Source of the DNA: Lathyrus oleraceus
Lineage: Eukaryota; Streptophyta; Magnoliopsida; Fabales; Fabaceae
Direction of reading: 5' to 3'
Length of the DNA stretch: 64,000 nt
Assembly: GCF_024323335.1 (NCBI RefSeq)
Contig: NC_066584.1
Span: 274,389,618-274,453,617, forward strand
A program made the translations under genes and the position numbers. The notes under the pieces were generated by a model. It made no database searches and was not told the origin of the DNA. It saw nothing but the letters and a program-made list of their open reading frames with translations. The number at the start of each line of letters is the position of its first letter. Position 1 is the first letter of the stretch. Positions 34,465 through 46,513 of the stretch are shown piece after piece.

Positions 34465-36320
34465 TGATGGGTTGTATCCGCAAGTATACGGAGTATGTCC
34501 AAGTAATATAAAATATTATTGATCCCACAGAGACCAATGGCAATCTATCGATTATTGTTGTTACATTGTACATCTAAGGATAATCGAAACAGAGTGTAAT
34601 GCGTACAGGAAATAAAAACAAATATTGAATTCAGAGAAATAATACTGGAATGTGATTCACTTCGATCTAACATTACTCATTTTGTCTAGTAGTAACACTT
34701 ACGGGGCAATATTTTCTTCTCGAAATAAAAGTTATTAAACAGGGACCGTCGCGTTAGCGTAATCGGAACCGAGTTTTACTCTCTAATTTATACCTTCCAT
34801 TTGTCACATATGGCTGGCGCTTACCGCGTTAAAGTAGTAAACTCATTTTTTAAGGAAATAAACTCTTAACTCAATTGAAAAGTGATTTTGATTTGAAAGT
34901 TTGACTTAAAAGGGTTCCGGGCGTTCGCTCGGATAACCGGATCCTAAATTTATAAATGCGTCCGAAAATAGTTTTACAATCGCCTTCTAATAATATCAAA
35001 ATTTCCTAATTAATTAATAAAGCGCTTTTGCTGTTTTTATCAATTAAAAACTAATCAACTTTTATCTAAAGTGTCAGACGACTTTCGATCTTACCCGGCG
35101 TAATCACGACTATTACGTAAATAGAAACACGGTCCCATTTACGTAATGGCCGATTAATTTAAGTTTAGAAAAAATGTTTAAAATCAAAATCAGCCCCTAA
35201 AGTATTTCTACGGAAACAACATATGGAGTACCGTCGAAACGACGGTCCTCACATCCTAGCACAATAAATTTAGTTGGACATGACTATGGTAAACATTGCA
35301 TATAATTGATTTGCAGAATAAGTCATTTAGGGATTAAAAACATGATAAGGGTGTGATTGGTTTCCAAAAGAACGAAAGTGTCACTCTTAAATTCGGTTCG
35401 AAGACAAATCTTTTTGCGGTAAAAGAATTTAAAACAAGTAAATCATGCGATAAAGTAAACAAAGTAAAGCAGAGCAATAATGGAAATAAATTTAAAGCGA
35501 GACAGGAAAAAAATGTAAAGCGGTGCGGGAATTTAAATAAAGTAAAGACAGTGCAATATGTAATAAATTACGAATTGAAATAAAAACCTTCTTCAAATCG
35601 GAGACTTGAATCTGGTACAATGTCGGAAAGTAAATCTGACTTGAAGATAAATTTGACAGGAAAATAAACTTTTATGCTACGGTGCTCCAATCTCGATTAC
35701 AATAGTAGTGCGATAACCTCTCGATGTGACAGATATCGCTTTTAATACTGAGTTTATCCCTAATGTTGAAATTAAGACTGGATGCCCCAAAACTAAGAAT
35801 TTAAGACCTATTTATAGTGTAACAGTGCCTTGGGGTCCAAGCAGTCCATTCAAAATTCGTGTGAGAGGATTTCTCTGGTCATGAGAGAGTGCTCCAACTA
35901 CCTTGACCGAAAGCTTTCTTAAGGAAGATGGCGCCCGCCATGTGTGTAAAGAGGGAGATCATGGCCTTCTGATCGTTGGGACGTGGTCAACATATGAAGA
36001 TGGCGTCTGCCATTTATACTTGGCGCCTGCCATGTTGTAAAAGAGTGGGAGATGTGGTTTTGTGACCATTGAGACATGGTCAAACCATGACACCTCATGG
36101 CGCCCTCCTTGGCCAACGCCATATGGGACGCCATGTGTGTATTTTTCACTTAAAATCCCCGATTTTTGCTCTTTCCACATCGTTTCTTCACTGGAGGCTT
36201 ATTAGGGCATTGTTACCTGAAAATGAAACAAAACACAAGCATAATACAAGAAATTGACAAATAAAATACAATAAACATGTGCAATCCGAGCCAAATACTC
36301 AGTGTGTTTTAGTGTTATCA
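34465..36320 (-). repeat. Gypsy 3' LTR
   Basis: The plus-strand reading starts TGATGGGTTGTATCCGC and ends GTGTTATCA. It matches 46514-48396 along its whole length with scattered substitutions and small indels. The 35920-36180 part holds short GATGGCGCC/CGCCATG-type repeats. ORFs here are shadows repeated in both LTRs. Confidence 0.95.
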
Positions 36321-36354
36321 AATTCTCTCACACTTAAACTTTTGCTTGTCCTCA
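36321..36354 (-). promoter_or_regulatory. Terminal polypurine tract of the gypsy element
   Basis: The reverse complement reads TTGAGGACAAGC, then AAGTTTAAGTGTGAGAGAATT directly before TGATAACAC of the 3' LTR. It is weakened as a purine run (GTGAGAGAATTT) relative to the internal copies. Confidence 0.75.
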
Positions 36355-37278
36355 AGCAAAAACTCTTATAAGCACAAAAGATAAACAGGAACACACAAGT
36401 ATTAAATAAGGGGTATAGACTTTAGTTCGACCAATGATGCTTTTATAGGTACTAACTTGTGAACCAAAGAGATCTTAATAACACTTTCCGCTGATTGTGG
36501 TCATAAGTTTCTTCTCTATACAAACAATCCATATCATGATATTATATGCAGGCCTACTTTACTCATCCCCTTCTTACCCCTTTTTCATTCAGGCGCAGTC
36601 ACATTAAGTTCGTTATCTTACACTCGCACGGTGAACAAACTTGTTGGTAATCTCGATCCATGATTGTATCAATATTAATTATTCTTTATAATTTAACCAC
36701 AGATACACAAGCATACTCTAAGGAGTTTCACTACTGTTAGGCTAAATAACCGGGTGAGGGTTACCTAACATAGAAGGTGGAATACTTTTTCGAATTATTT
36801 TCTTTCAAATTATATCTTTTTTTTCTTTCTTCTTTTTCACGGGAATGTACCTATTTGCATCGGTTTGTCACTTAACGGTGACTAAGATGGTGTTAACTGC
36901 TAAAATAAACTACTTAAGGGTAAGTAATTAAGGGTGAGATTTTAAGGCCAAAGCATAATAAGTATCTGGATAAGTCTTTATAGTCAAGAAACTTACGGTG
37001 TTAAGACAATATCTATTTTTCAAAAGTTTTCCCAAGTTTATGCAACGAATGATCCTAAACTTGTCTAACAACCCAAATTTTCAAAATAAAAGTTGTTTTC
37101 TTTATTAAAAAATTTGTTATGGCTCAAGAAATGGGAAAAATAGACAAACTACACAAATGACTCGTCAAGCACATGTAATTGTTGAAAACAAACTATAAAT
37201 TGACTAAAAGTATATAAAAAACTAAACTAGAAAGCGATAAAAAATGGAAAACATAAAGGAAACTAAAAAAACAATAAA
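36355..37278. other. Non-coding 3' tail of the gypsy element
   Basis: No ORF worth calling. It contains pyrimidine-rich stretches (36780-36840) and lies between the second PPT-like motif and the terminal one. It could be the remains of a third 3' module. Confidence 0.4.
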
Positions 37279-37314
37279 TATCCCCTCCCACACTTAAACT
37301 GAACATTGTCCTTA
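37279..37314 (-). promoter_or_regulatory. Internal polypurine-type motif 2, after env-like ORF B
   Basis: The reverse complement reads AAGGACAATGTTCAG, then TTTAAGTGTGGGAGGGGATA. It shares the GAGGACA...AAGTGTGGGAG plan with the terminal PPT and sits right after ORF B. Confidence 0.65.
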
Positions 37315-37361
37315 ATGTTTCGATAAAAGGTGAAAATGAGATAGGTGGAACCTGGACCGTG

Positions 37362-38846
37362 CTACTGCTGACCGCTAGTACCCTCTCCTCCCTGTCCTGA
37401 TCGTCGAGGGTGACGACTCCTACTGCGGTGTCGGTCACTCTGTGATAGCTCAAGCCGCACGACCCTCGTTGCTAGTGAGGCGTTAGACTCTCGAAGTGTA
37501 CGAAGGTTCCCAAGTATGGAACCTTGAGTTGCCTCTACTAGCCTGAAGTGGTTGCCAAGGTAGGCTTCTTGGTGTTGCTGTTGAGAAGTGATGGTGAGCT
37601 GAGATTGCAACATAGATTGCATAGATCGCTCATGTTACCGCTGCGACTCACGCATGAGTTCCATCATGTCATGTTGCTTCTCATATATGGCATAGAACAG
37701 GCCATCATGTTCTTCTTCGCGAGCCTGTTGTGCTCTCCACATCTTCTCAATAATGTAGAAGCCAGAAGGTGTACCTGCGGAAGGGTTAGTAAAATGTGGA
37801 GTGTGTGCAGGTGATGCATGTGGTGAAGGTACGTGATGAATGGGGGATTGGTCCATCCGCTCAAATTCGTCATCGGTTTCGTCACCTTCTCCCTCTTGGA
37901 CGTTCGGTGGTGGCGGACCGAGGAAGGGTGTAGCCTATAAATCAAAAGTATAGTTTCTTTGACATCACACATATGTACGACAAGAGCACGACAAAACAAT
38001 ACTCGGGATAGCTACATTATGAACCATGAGGATGTAGCCTTCGTCTTTCCTTGCCTTGCACAGTCTCATATCTTTCAAAAACCTTAAATTTACTGTGCAA
38101 GGTGGGAGTGGTTCTAATGTAGCTAGCTCAGTGTCTAGTCCAAGAGCACGTGCAATGGAGGTAATCAACCCCCCAAATGACACAGTGTCTCCCTTCTTCT
38201 CTACGACACCCATATGTGCTATCATAAAAGGCACGGGGTTCAATCTTCTTCGATAAAGGGCAGCCTGCAAAAATAAGAATTCTTTGGAATTTAATTTGTT
38301 AGAGTTATCCCGGGAAAAGACGGTGTCGGCCAACAAATGGCAGAAGACACGTATGGTCGGGTTTTGGATATCTAAGGCCAAGTTTCCCTCGAAGGAACTA
38401 ATGGTGTGGCCTGTCAGGTCTCTCCATAATTGGAAAGCTTCGAGTTTCCAATTAGTCTCTAAAGATGCCTCACAAATAGCACCTTCCCCAAATGGGAATC
38501 CTAATAGACCTGCAAGAGTATCAGTGGTGTATTCATATTCAAAATTAAACATCCTAAACTTCACCGTGCCGACGATGCTAGCAGTATGAGGATTGACGAG
38601 ATAAATCAGGGAACTCAAAAATTCTCGGGTTAGCCTATCAAATGTCGGTTCTCTATGGAAAAAAATATCATGCAATTTTAAATTATCTAGTATGTAGACT
38701 ATGCTATGACGAATACCTAAGTTATACAGACAATCCTCATCAATATACCTGGTCGCGAGAATTTCGTGTGTCTGCGGTGCTTCGAGTTTCTGTCTCTTCC
38801 TCTCTCCTGGCTTTCCATCGCGAAAAATAATTCTCCCTTGCTCCAT
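37362..38846 (-). pseudogene. Env-like ORF B (ATHILA-domain protein)
   Basis: The main frame is 38846-37965 (MEQGRIIFRDGKPGERKRQK start, basic), continued after a frame break by 37856-37635 and 37622-37362. Landmarks: TREFLSSLIYLVNPHTASIV, LAGLLGFPFGEGAICEAS, NPTIRVFCHLLADTVFSR, KGDTVSFGGLITSIARALGL. The C-terminal part is proline-rich (near 37850-37800), then a coiled-coil-like stretch (NASLATRVVRLELSQSDRHR) and a basic RSRSRHPRR end. It corresponds to the ATHILA ORF-1 family found after pol in Athila elements, function unproven. It shares a domain plan with ORF A downstream of pol, but identity looks low. Its opening 293-residue frame is the longest intact piece of either copy. Confidence 0.7.
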
Positions 38847-39497
38847 TCCTGCTATTGTTGTTGTTGGTTGAAGAAAATTGGTGGTTTTAGTGAGAATTGG
38901 TAAAATGGGATTTTTGTGGATTTTTGATGAAAGGTTAGATTTTTATAAATGAAAAGTGAGTGGGATTTGTGGGTAAATGAGTGGTCAATGGTATTTAGTG
39001 GATTTTCAATATGGTCAACAATGGAGGAAGTGGGGTTTTTGGAGGGTTGAAGATGAAGAGAATGTGAGAAAAGAGAGTTTTCTCACTTCTGTCCCGTGTA
39101 ACTGCTTCGGACCCCTTGGCGTCCGCCTAGGGGTAGATGGCGTCCATCATCTTTGTTTCTCGGGCTGGAGATCCCCTATGGGTTTTGGGCTTTGTCTTGG
39201 GTTGTAGATTTATTTTGGGGGTGCAGATAACGTCTTCTGAGATTTTCCTTAGTATTGGTACATGCAAGAGACGTAAATGATATTTTTACACAATATAAAT
39301 GATAACGATAAAGATTAATGTAAAAAATAACAATGATGAAAATTTAGAAATTCCACTAAAAATGTAATAAATGTCATAATAATAGGCATAATAATAATGA
39401 GTGGTAATAAAATTTAAAAAATAGAGATGCAGAAAGAATAGAAAAATTATATAAGTCAGACAATGGTGAATAGCAATAATAATAATAATGATGCGGT

Positions 39498-39532
39498 AAA
39501 TCTCCCCCACACATAGTGTGAGAAATGTCCTC
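39498..39532 (-). promoter_or_regulatory. Internal polypurine-type motif 1, after env-like ORF A
   Basis: The reverse complement reads TGAGGACATTTCTCACACTA, then TGTGTGGGGGAGATTTA. It is the best purine run of the three and lies directly after ORF A. Confidence 0.7.
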
Positions 39533-39550
39533 AGTGCTTCTGTAATTCTT

Positions 39551-40800
39551 CTAAACTGATTGGCGATGGATACCCTGATTCATATGTGGACAGGATGCAT
39601 GTGCCTCTGCCAGCTGGTGTCGGAGACTATAGATTTCCTGATACAGGCAATCGGTCTCGGCAGCAAGAGTAGTGTCAGAGGTCTCCATCTGCAAGGTCAA
39701 ATATGTAAGGTCTTCACGGAGAGAAATCATCTCCTTGGGCATAGTGTCAAACTCGAAATAAATGTTGCGTCGTTGCAAACGAACATTTGAGGAGTAGACG
39801 ATGGTCCTTTCCGGGAGGGGTGTAGGATGGTATTCAGGAACTGGTGGGGTTTTTGGTGGATTAGGTGTCTCATCCTGGGCTTCTAAAGGGTATGACCAAT
39901 TTTCCTTGTTATGGACACTCGTTCGGGTAGGATTCGTTAGTCCAAAGTAATGGATGGTCTCATCATCAATCAGGAGCTTATAATTATCAGGACTGAAGAA
40001 GATTCTTCTTATTAGGCCACTTCTAGGCAATGATTAAGGTCAATCAGGGTATGATTGCAATAGGCAGTCAGGTGAGATATTTTGGTCGTGAGGCCTAGGG
40101 CATGATCTATGTGGGTCACTGTTCCTCCTACATGAATGGGTCCCCTGGAGGATCTAGCAGTCAGGCTGAGGTTATCCATTAGGAAGTTACCGCTGGCTAT
40201 AGGACGTGACTGGGAGGTGCAAAAGAGCATAAGGATCTCTTCAGCACTGACATGGCCGTCGGTTTCACCTTTTCCAAAGAAAGTATGGGCTAAGATCATT
40301 TGGAAGTACCTGAAGGATGGGTTATGGATTTTGTTGAATAGCTGGGTGGAAGGATCAGGTCCTCCTCCACCGGTGATGTCGCTCTAGAACTTATCAAGTT
40401 CATCTTGCATGACATTACACTCAAGGTACTCATGTATAGCATCGAGGCCATACAAAAATCCTAACAGGTTAGCAAAGTCTCTATGGCTAAAGGTGTACTA
40501 TTTTTGAAATAGTCTGAAGTTAATGCAATCCGTTTTGAATCCTCTTCCAATGTAAGGTTCGTAAATGAGCGAGCTGAGGAATTCTAGTGTCAGGTGTCTG
40601 TAGGTTACATTCATGGCATCAGAGTATTCGTCCCATTGGAGTTGGTTGCATAGGTATTTCACATTGGCTTCAATACCCAAGGCTTCTAGGAAGTTAGGGT
40701 CAGGGTGTTTGGTTGGAAGCATTGGTCTCTCAGAAAGAACCACATATCATTTCCTCTAAGTATCGTCTCTGAACACAACGTGCATGTCGTCGAAGCTCTA
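39551..40800 (-). pseudogene. Env-like ORF A (ATHILA-domain protein), decayed
   Basis: The pieces are 40743-40498, 40490-40385, 40299-40012 and 40030-39551 on the minus strand. Landmarks parallel ORF B: LTLEFLSSLIYEPYIGRGF, FANLLGFLYGLDAI, NPSFRYFQMILAHTFFGK, IHVGGTVTHIDHALGL. The C-terminal part is proline-rich (PNPPKTPPVPEYHPTPLPER) followed by a coiled-coil stretch (EMISLREDLTYLTLQMETSD ... SLRHQLAEAHASC). At least three frame breaks. It starts just after integrase. Function unknown; a structural or envelope-like role is only a hypothesis for this family. Confidence 0.7.
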
Positions 40801-40929
40801 CATCCTGAAAAATAAGGTTAGTAGAGAATGCTATCGAGGACGATGGAATCTGAAACCTGAAATGTAAATAACACATAAGTTATTCCTGTTAAGAACATAA
40901 TAAATAATAAATAATTCATCTTTTCAACA

Positions 40930-42555
40930 TTAATAAATATTGATGCATGAATAACAAAAAATAGAAAGAGTCGTGGGTTGCCTCCCACGCAGCGCTTGTT
41001 TAACGCCGTTAGCTCGACGATTAAGTGGTTTACATAGTAGATGTACTATTGGTGGTTCGATCAGAGTATGACCAGAGTAGTAGGTAGGGATGTCGCCTCC
41101 GTGATAATATTTTAATCTTTGTGTGTTCCCTACAAAAGGACTACATGAATGATCATGGATTTCTATTGCCCCATATTTTAGGACTTTGGTGACCTCATAA
41201 GGGCCAGTCCATCTTGAGCGTAGTTTACCAGGAAATAATCGCAATCTAGAGTTAAAGAGAAGTACGGGGTTACCTACGTTAAATTCTTTTTTAACTATCT
41301 TTTTGGCATGCCATGCATTGGTTCTTTCTTTATAGATGATGGTATTTTCGTAAGCATTTCGACGTAGTTCTTCTAACTTATGGATGTCTAGAATGCGTTT
41401 TTCACCGGCTGCTAAGTAGTCCATATTAAGGGGTTTTATGGTTCAATAAGCTTTATGTTCTAGCTCAAACAGTAGGTGGCAATATTTTTCATAAACCAAA
41501 TGATAAGGGATTGTTCCTATAGGGGTTTTGAACGCGGTCCCGTAAGCCCACAATGCTTTTTGTAGTCTTAGGGACCTATTTTTTCGGGATATCAAAATGG
41601 TTTTCTCTAAGATTTGTTTAATCTCCCTATTTGATACTTCCACTTGACCACTGGTCTACGGATGGTACGGTGTTTCTATTTTGTGTTTTACTCCATATTT
41701 ATTTAAAAGGTTATTGAATATTCTTGATATGAAATGTGATCCTCTGTCGCTTATAATGAGGCGAGGCACTCCAAATCTAGGAAATATATAGTTTTTAAAT
41801 AATTTGATGACTACGCGAGTGTCATTTGTGGGTGAAGCTATAGCTTCGATCCACTTAGACACGTAGTCAACGGCTACTAAAATGTACTTATTTCCCATCG
41901 AAGATGGAAAGGGTCCCATAAAATCTATTCCTCAGACATCGAAGAGTTCTATTGCTTGGATATTTTTCAAAGGCATTTCACTGCGTCTTGAGACATTCCC
42001 AGTGCGTTGACACCAGACACATCTGAAAATATAGGCATGGACGTCGCGCCATAACGTTTGCCAAAAAAGGCCTTCTTGGAGTATTTTGGCACAAGTCTTA
42101 GACGTGCCCGCATGTCCACCGTATGGTGCAGAGTAACAGTGTTTAATTATATTCCATACTTCCTCTTCAGGGATACAACGACAAAATATACCGTATGTGC
42201 CTCTCTTGAATAGGAGGGGCTCGTCCCAGTAGAAGTGTTTTATGTCGTGAAAGAATCTCTTTTTCTGTTGGTAATTAAGATTCGGGGGTATGATATTGGC
42301 GACTAGGTAGTTTACAAAGTCGGTGTACCAAAGTACGTTTGTTAATACAAGAGCTTTTTTAATGTCTAGTTTTAAATAAGGTTTTGGGTCATCATAATGA
42401 TTGGTTCTAATTTCCTTTATAAGTCTGTCATAGGTAAATTCATCATTTATCGGGATAAGATCCGGTTTTAGGTATTCGAGCCTCGAGAGGTGGTCAACAA
42501 CCACGTTCTCGGTGCCCTTCTTATCACGAATCTCTAGATCGAATTCTTGTAGCAA
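40930..42555 (-). pseudogene. Gypsy integrase (with end of RNase H)
   Basis: Pieces are 42555-41932, 41919-41656, 41643-41443 and 41424-40930, nearly collinear with single stops between them (at about 41930, 41654 and 41440). The start is the RNase H tail ([19 protein letters not shown], then DHLSRLE). The HHCC finger follows (H in GGHAGTSKT, then CVWCQRTGN). The core triad is D in [12 protein letters not shown] in ISDRGSHF and E in [12 protein letters not shown]. The C-terminal part has FNVGNPVLLFNSRLRLFPGK, then RWTGPYEV, and ends in LRGRQPTT and stop. All catalytic acids are kept. The enzyme would insert element cDNA into host DNA. Confidence 0.9.
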
Positions 42556-42599
42556 AAGGATCCAGAGAAGGAGTCTAGGCTTAGCATCTTGTTTGCTTA

Positions 42600-44269
42600 A
42601 TAGATATCGGATGGCAGCGTGATCGATGTAACTATGATTTTAGCTCCGACTAAATAAGATCAGAATTTATCGATGGCAAAAAGAACGACGAGGAGTTCTT
42701 TTTCGGTTGTGGCATAATTAAGTTGTGCAAAATCTAATGTCCTACTAGCATAGTAAATTACATGAAGTTTTTTATCTTTCCTTTTCCCTAACACAGCACC
42801 CACAGCGTAATCGCTTGCATCGCACATAATTTCGAAAGGTTGGCTCCAATGGGGCGGTTTCATAATAGGTGCGGAGATTAGTGCTTGTTTAAGGTGTTTG
42901 AAATCCTGTAGGAACTTATCGTCGAAAATGAATTCAACGTATTTCATTAGAAGATTTGTTAAAGGTTTTTTATTTTGGAGAAGTCCTTAATGAAGCGTCG
43001 GTAGAAACCGGCGTGTCCAAGGAAACTTCGGATCTCTTTAATTGTCTTAGGTGGTTGGAGGTTTTATATAACCTATATTCTAGCCTTATCAACTGCAATA
43101 CCTCTCTCAGATACTATGTGTCCTAACACTATTCCTTCGGTGACCATAAAATGACATTTCTCCCAGTTTAGAACGAGATTGACTTCCACGCATCGTTCTA
43201 GAATTTTCTCAAGGTTAGTTAAATAGTTTTTAAAACTGGACCCACATACCGAGAAATCATCCATGAAAACTTCCATGATCTCATCGAGGAAATATGCGAA
43301 GATTGACATCATACAGTGTTGAAAGGTAGTCGGGGCATTGCATAGTCCGAATGGCATTCGTCGATAGGCAAATGATCCATATGGGCATGTAAAGGTTGTT
43401 TTCTCTTGATCATCGGGGTGAATGGGAATTTAGGAAAATCATGAGTATCCATCTAAATAGCTAAAGTAAGAATGTCTTGCTAGGCGTTCAAGCATTTGGT
43501 CTATGAACAGGAGCGGGAAATGGTATTTCCTAGTTACTTTATTAAGTTTTCTATAATCAATACACATACGCCAACCGCTTTCTATGTGTTTAGGTACTTG
43601 GTCTCCTTTTTCGTTTTGTACTACTGTGACACCTCCCTTTTTAGGTACCACATGTACAGGGCTTACCCACTTACTATCAGATATTTGGTATATTATTCCA
43701 GCCTCTAGTAGCTTCAACACTTCTCTTTTTACCATGTCACTCAGTATATGATTTATCGTTCTTTGATGTTCTCTTGAGGGTTTAGAATCTTCCTCCAGCA
43801 TAATCTGGTGCATACACATGGACGAACTTATCCCTTTGAGATCAAAAATGTTATATCCTAGAGCTGTGGGATATTTTCTTAAAACATCTAAGAGTTGATT
43901 TGTTTCATCACCATTTAAGGTGGCGCTTACTATGACGGGACAATTTAGTTCTTCATCCAAAAACTCATATCTTAGATTCTTAGGTAGCTCATTAAGCTCT
44001 ATTGATGGTTTCTTAGGACATGGCATATGGTTTGGGGTGAGTTCTAAGCATTCGTGAAGGTTGTCATCTATATAAGGGTCTTTAAATTCGTTGTCCTCCA
44101 TTATGGGGGTCGAAGGTAATTTTATTATTTCAACGGGGTCTTCTTGATCTAACTCTCTTATGCATTCGAAGATGATGTCGATGACATAACATGAGTCGTC
44201 TATGGATGGTGCTTTTAAGAATTTTGATAATATAAATTCTACTTTTTCATCACGTACCTCGAAAGTCAT
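42600..44269 (-). pseudogene. Gypsy reverse transcriptase and RNase H
   Basis: Pieces are 44269-43439, 43357-43073 and 42947-42660. The first runs from a leader (MTFEVRDEKVEF) to RT motifs (WVSPVHVVPKKGGVTVV; GWRMCIDYRKLNKVTR; HSYFSYLDGYS, then stop). The second holds MPFGLCNAPTTFQHCM and the catalytic FMDDFSV box, then LNWEKCHFMVTEGIVLGH. The third has RNase H (CDASDYAVGAVLGKR; YYASRTLDFAQLNYATTEKE). Frame breaks lie at about 43437 and 43070-42950 and a stop at 42658. The order and motifs fit Athila-type pol. Confidence 0.9.
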
Positions 44270-45285
44270 TTTCCTTTCTTGACATCTATTATGGCCTCAG
44301 TTGTTGATAAGAAGGGTCTACCTAGAAGGATAGGGATTCCGTCGTCTTCTTTAATGTCCATGACAATAAAATTTGTAGGAATATAGAGTTGGCCAATCCT
44401 AACTGGGATGTCTTCTAAAATTCCTATTGGATGCTTAATGGATCTATCGGCTAATTGAAGGGACATTCTAGTCGGTTGCATTTCTCTTAGGTTTAACCTA
44501 TTACAAATGGCTAAAGGCATTAAGCTCATGCTGGCTCCTAAGTCCAGGAGTGATTTATCGCTAACATGATTTCCTAAAACACAAGGTATAGAAAAACTTC
44601 CTAGGTCTTTCTCATTTTTAGCGAGTTTATTTTCAGCAATAGAATTGCATTCTAAGGGTTTAGGATCATCAAGTATTCGTTTGTTGGTTAGGATGTCCTT
44701 AAGGAACTTTGTGTAAGATGGTATTTGGGTGATCGCTTCAGTGAATGGAATCTCGACATGGAGTTTCTCAATCACTTTTACAAACTTTTTATATTGGTTG
44801 TCTAATTTGGTTTGCTTAAGTCTTTGCGGAAATGGGATTGGTGGTTTGTAAGGAGGGGGTGGTATGTAAACTTTAGTATCTTTCTCTCCTTCCTTATCTT
44901 TAACTTCTTCCTTTTTTTGTTTCTCAGGTTCTACTAGTTCCTCTAATTGTTTCTCGAGTGTGGTCATAACATTTTTCTTAGGGGGTTCTGGTTTATTCAA
45001 CCTAGGGTTTACGGGTTCATCGTAAGTAGTTTCACTCTGTAGGGCAATTGCATTAGCATGCCCCTTAGGGTTAGGTTGAGGTTGTCCAGGAAATTGTCCT
45101 CCTGGTGTAGTTTGAGTAGCTTGTTGATATGCCACTTGAGATATCTGGGTTTCAAGCATTTTGTTGTGGGTAATTACATAATCGAGTTTGGTGCCCAATT
45201 GTGTAATTAGTCCATTTATATGAATGTTTTGGTTCATGAATTCCTTATTTTGCTGATTCTTGGTTGTAATGAAGCTCTCCACCAT
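44266..45285 (-). pseudogene. Gypsy gag C-terminal linker and aspartic protease
   Basis: Open for 339 residues. It starts with a gag linker (MVESFITTKNQQNKEFMNQN), a proline-rich stretch (YIPPPPYKPPIPFPQRLKQ) and a segment before protease (KILTNKRILDD-like, IPCVLGNHVSDKSLLDLGAS). DLGAS is the active-site motif in place of DTGA/DSGA, as is common in Athila. It is followed by LQLADRSIKHPIGILEDIPV and the second-loop GRPFLSTTEAIIDV. It overlaps the RT frame by four bases. The protease would process the polyprotein. Confidence 0.88.
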
Positions 45286-45315
45286 TTTCTCAAATTTTGA
45301 CTTTGGGGAAGTAGC

Positions 45316-46421
45316 TTACATTGGTTGGTTTAGTCTTTGGGTTTGGAAACCAGACGGTCTTTGAGGTGTAGAATTCTGAGTGGGGTTATTATTCTTATAG
45401 GAAACGTTTGGATGATTCCTCCATCCAGGGTTATATGTGTTAGAATAGGGGTTACATTGGGCGTAATTGATCTGATCTGAGTTTGTGCCAACTAAAAGAT
45501 TACATTCAGCTATTGTGGGTCCTTGGGTTCCACAAATCTCGCATCCGTGTTGGATTGCGGGTGCGGTAGCTGTAGGGTTAATCATTAAACTTTCTACTTT
45601 TTGGGCTATAACGTCCATTTTGGCACTCATATGGTCAAGGCAACTGACTTTGTAAATACCTCTTTTGGTCTCTTTCCTCTCTACCAATGATCATTTTGTT
45701 CCCTATTGGTAATGGTTTTGTGCCATATCTTTAATGAGAGTGCAAGCTTTGGGGTATGCTTTGTTCATCAGAGCACCACCTGCGGCAGCGTCGATGGTCA
45801 TTTTGGTATTGTAGATGAGTCTTTTATAAGCCATTGCTCTAACCCATGGTGTGGACAAGCTTCTTTGTATCTTTCCCAAGCGTCGAAAAGTGATTCACCC
45901 TCTTATTGCGTGAATATGGTTATTTAGTTTCGTAGGATAACGATTTTACTCGATGGAAAGTATCTAGCAAGGAATACTTTCTTTAGGTCATTCCAAGTGG
46001 TTATAGAGTTTGCTGGAAGGGAATCTAGCCATGATCGGGATCTATCTCTAAGGGAAAAGGGAAATAGTCTTAGACGTATCGCCTCAGGAGAAGCACCATT
46101 GGCTTTTAAGGTATCCGCTAATTGAATAAAGACTTTTAGGTGTTGGTTCGAGTTTTTCGTAGGAATACCGGCGAACTGGTTCTGTTGCACTAATTGTAAC
46201 AGAGAGGGTTTTAGTTCGAAGTTATGAGCCGGTATGGCGGGGTTTACTATACTAGAATGGGGCTCTTCATTGGATGGTAGGGAGAAATCCTTAAGTGGTC
46301 TTTCATTTTGGTCTTCTTCCATTGCTCTTTTAAGTCTTCGGAGTAAAAGTCGGGCTCGGGCGTATCTTTTGGGTTCCTCTATTGGATCAACTAGGTTTCC
46401 GCTACTGCGAGTTCTTCTCAT
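45316..46421 (-). pseudogene. Gypsy gag
   Basis: It starts MRRTRSSGNLVDPIEEPKRY at 46421, only 92 bp after the PBS. The capsid part has FAGIPTKNSNQHLKVFIQLA and RLFPFSLRDRSRSWLDSLPA, then ITTWNDLKKVFLARYFPSSK, typical Athila gag. The frame breaks at about 45924. The second piece (45687-45316) carries the nucleocapsid knuckle CEICGTQGPTIAEC, which lacks the expected histidine. Confidence 0.88.
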
Positions 46422-46489
46422 TGACCGGCAAAAAGGGATGCCTTAGTTTAGACGGTGTAACAACAGGGTACTATATTTGACGTAATTGG

Positions 46490-46513
46490 TCTCCAGCAAC
46501 GACGCCAAAAACT
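46490..46513 (-). promoter_or_regulatory. Gypsy primer-binding site (tRNA-Asp type)
   Basis: The reverse complement reads TTTTTGGCGTCGTTGCTGG directly after the 5' LTR. Athila elements use TGGCGCCGTTGCCGG, complementary to tRNA-Asp; this copy differs at two CpG/CpA-type positions. Confidence 0.75.

Noticed and set aside
36069..36257. ORF repeated almost identically at 48145-48333
   Set aside because: Both are inside the paired gypsy LTRs, so the repeat is explained by LTR identity and not by a gene pair.
39286..39510. ORF with many I, Y, F residues that could look like a membrane protein
   Set aside because: It is low-complexity AT-rich DNA (AATAATAATG-type) between the two env-like modules and partly covers the PPT-like motif.
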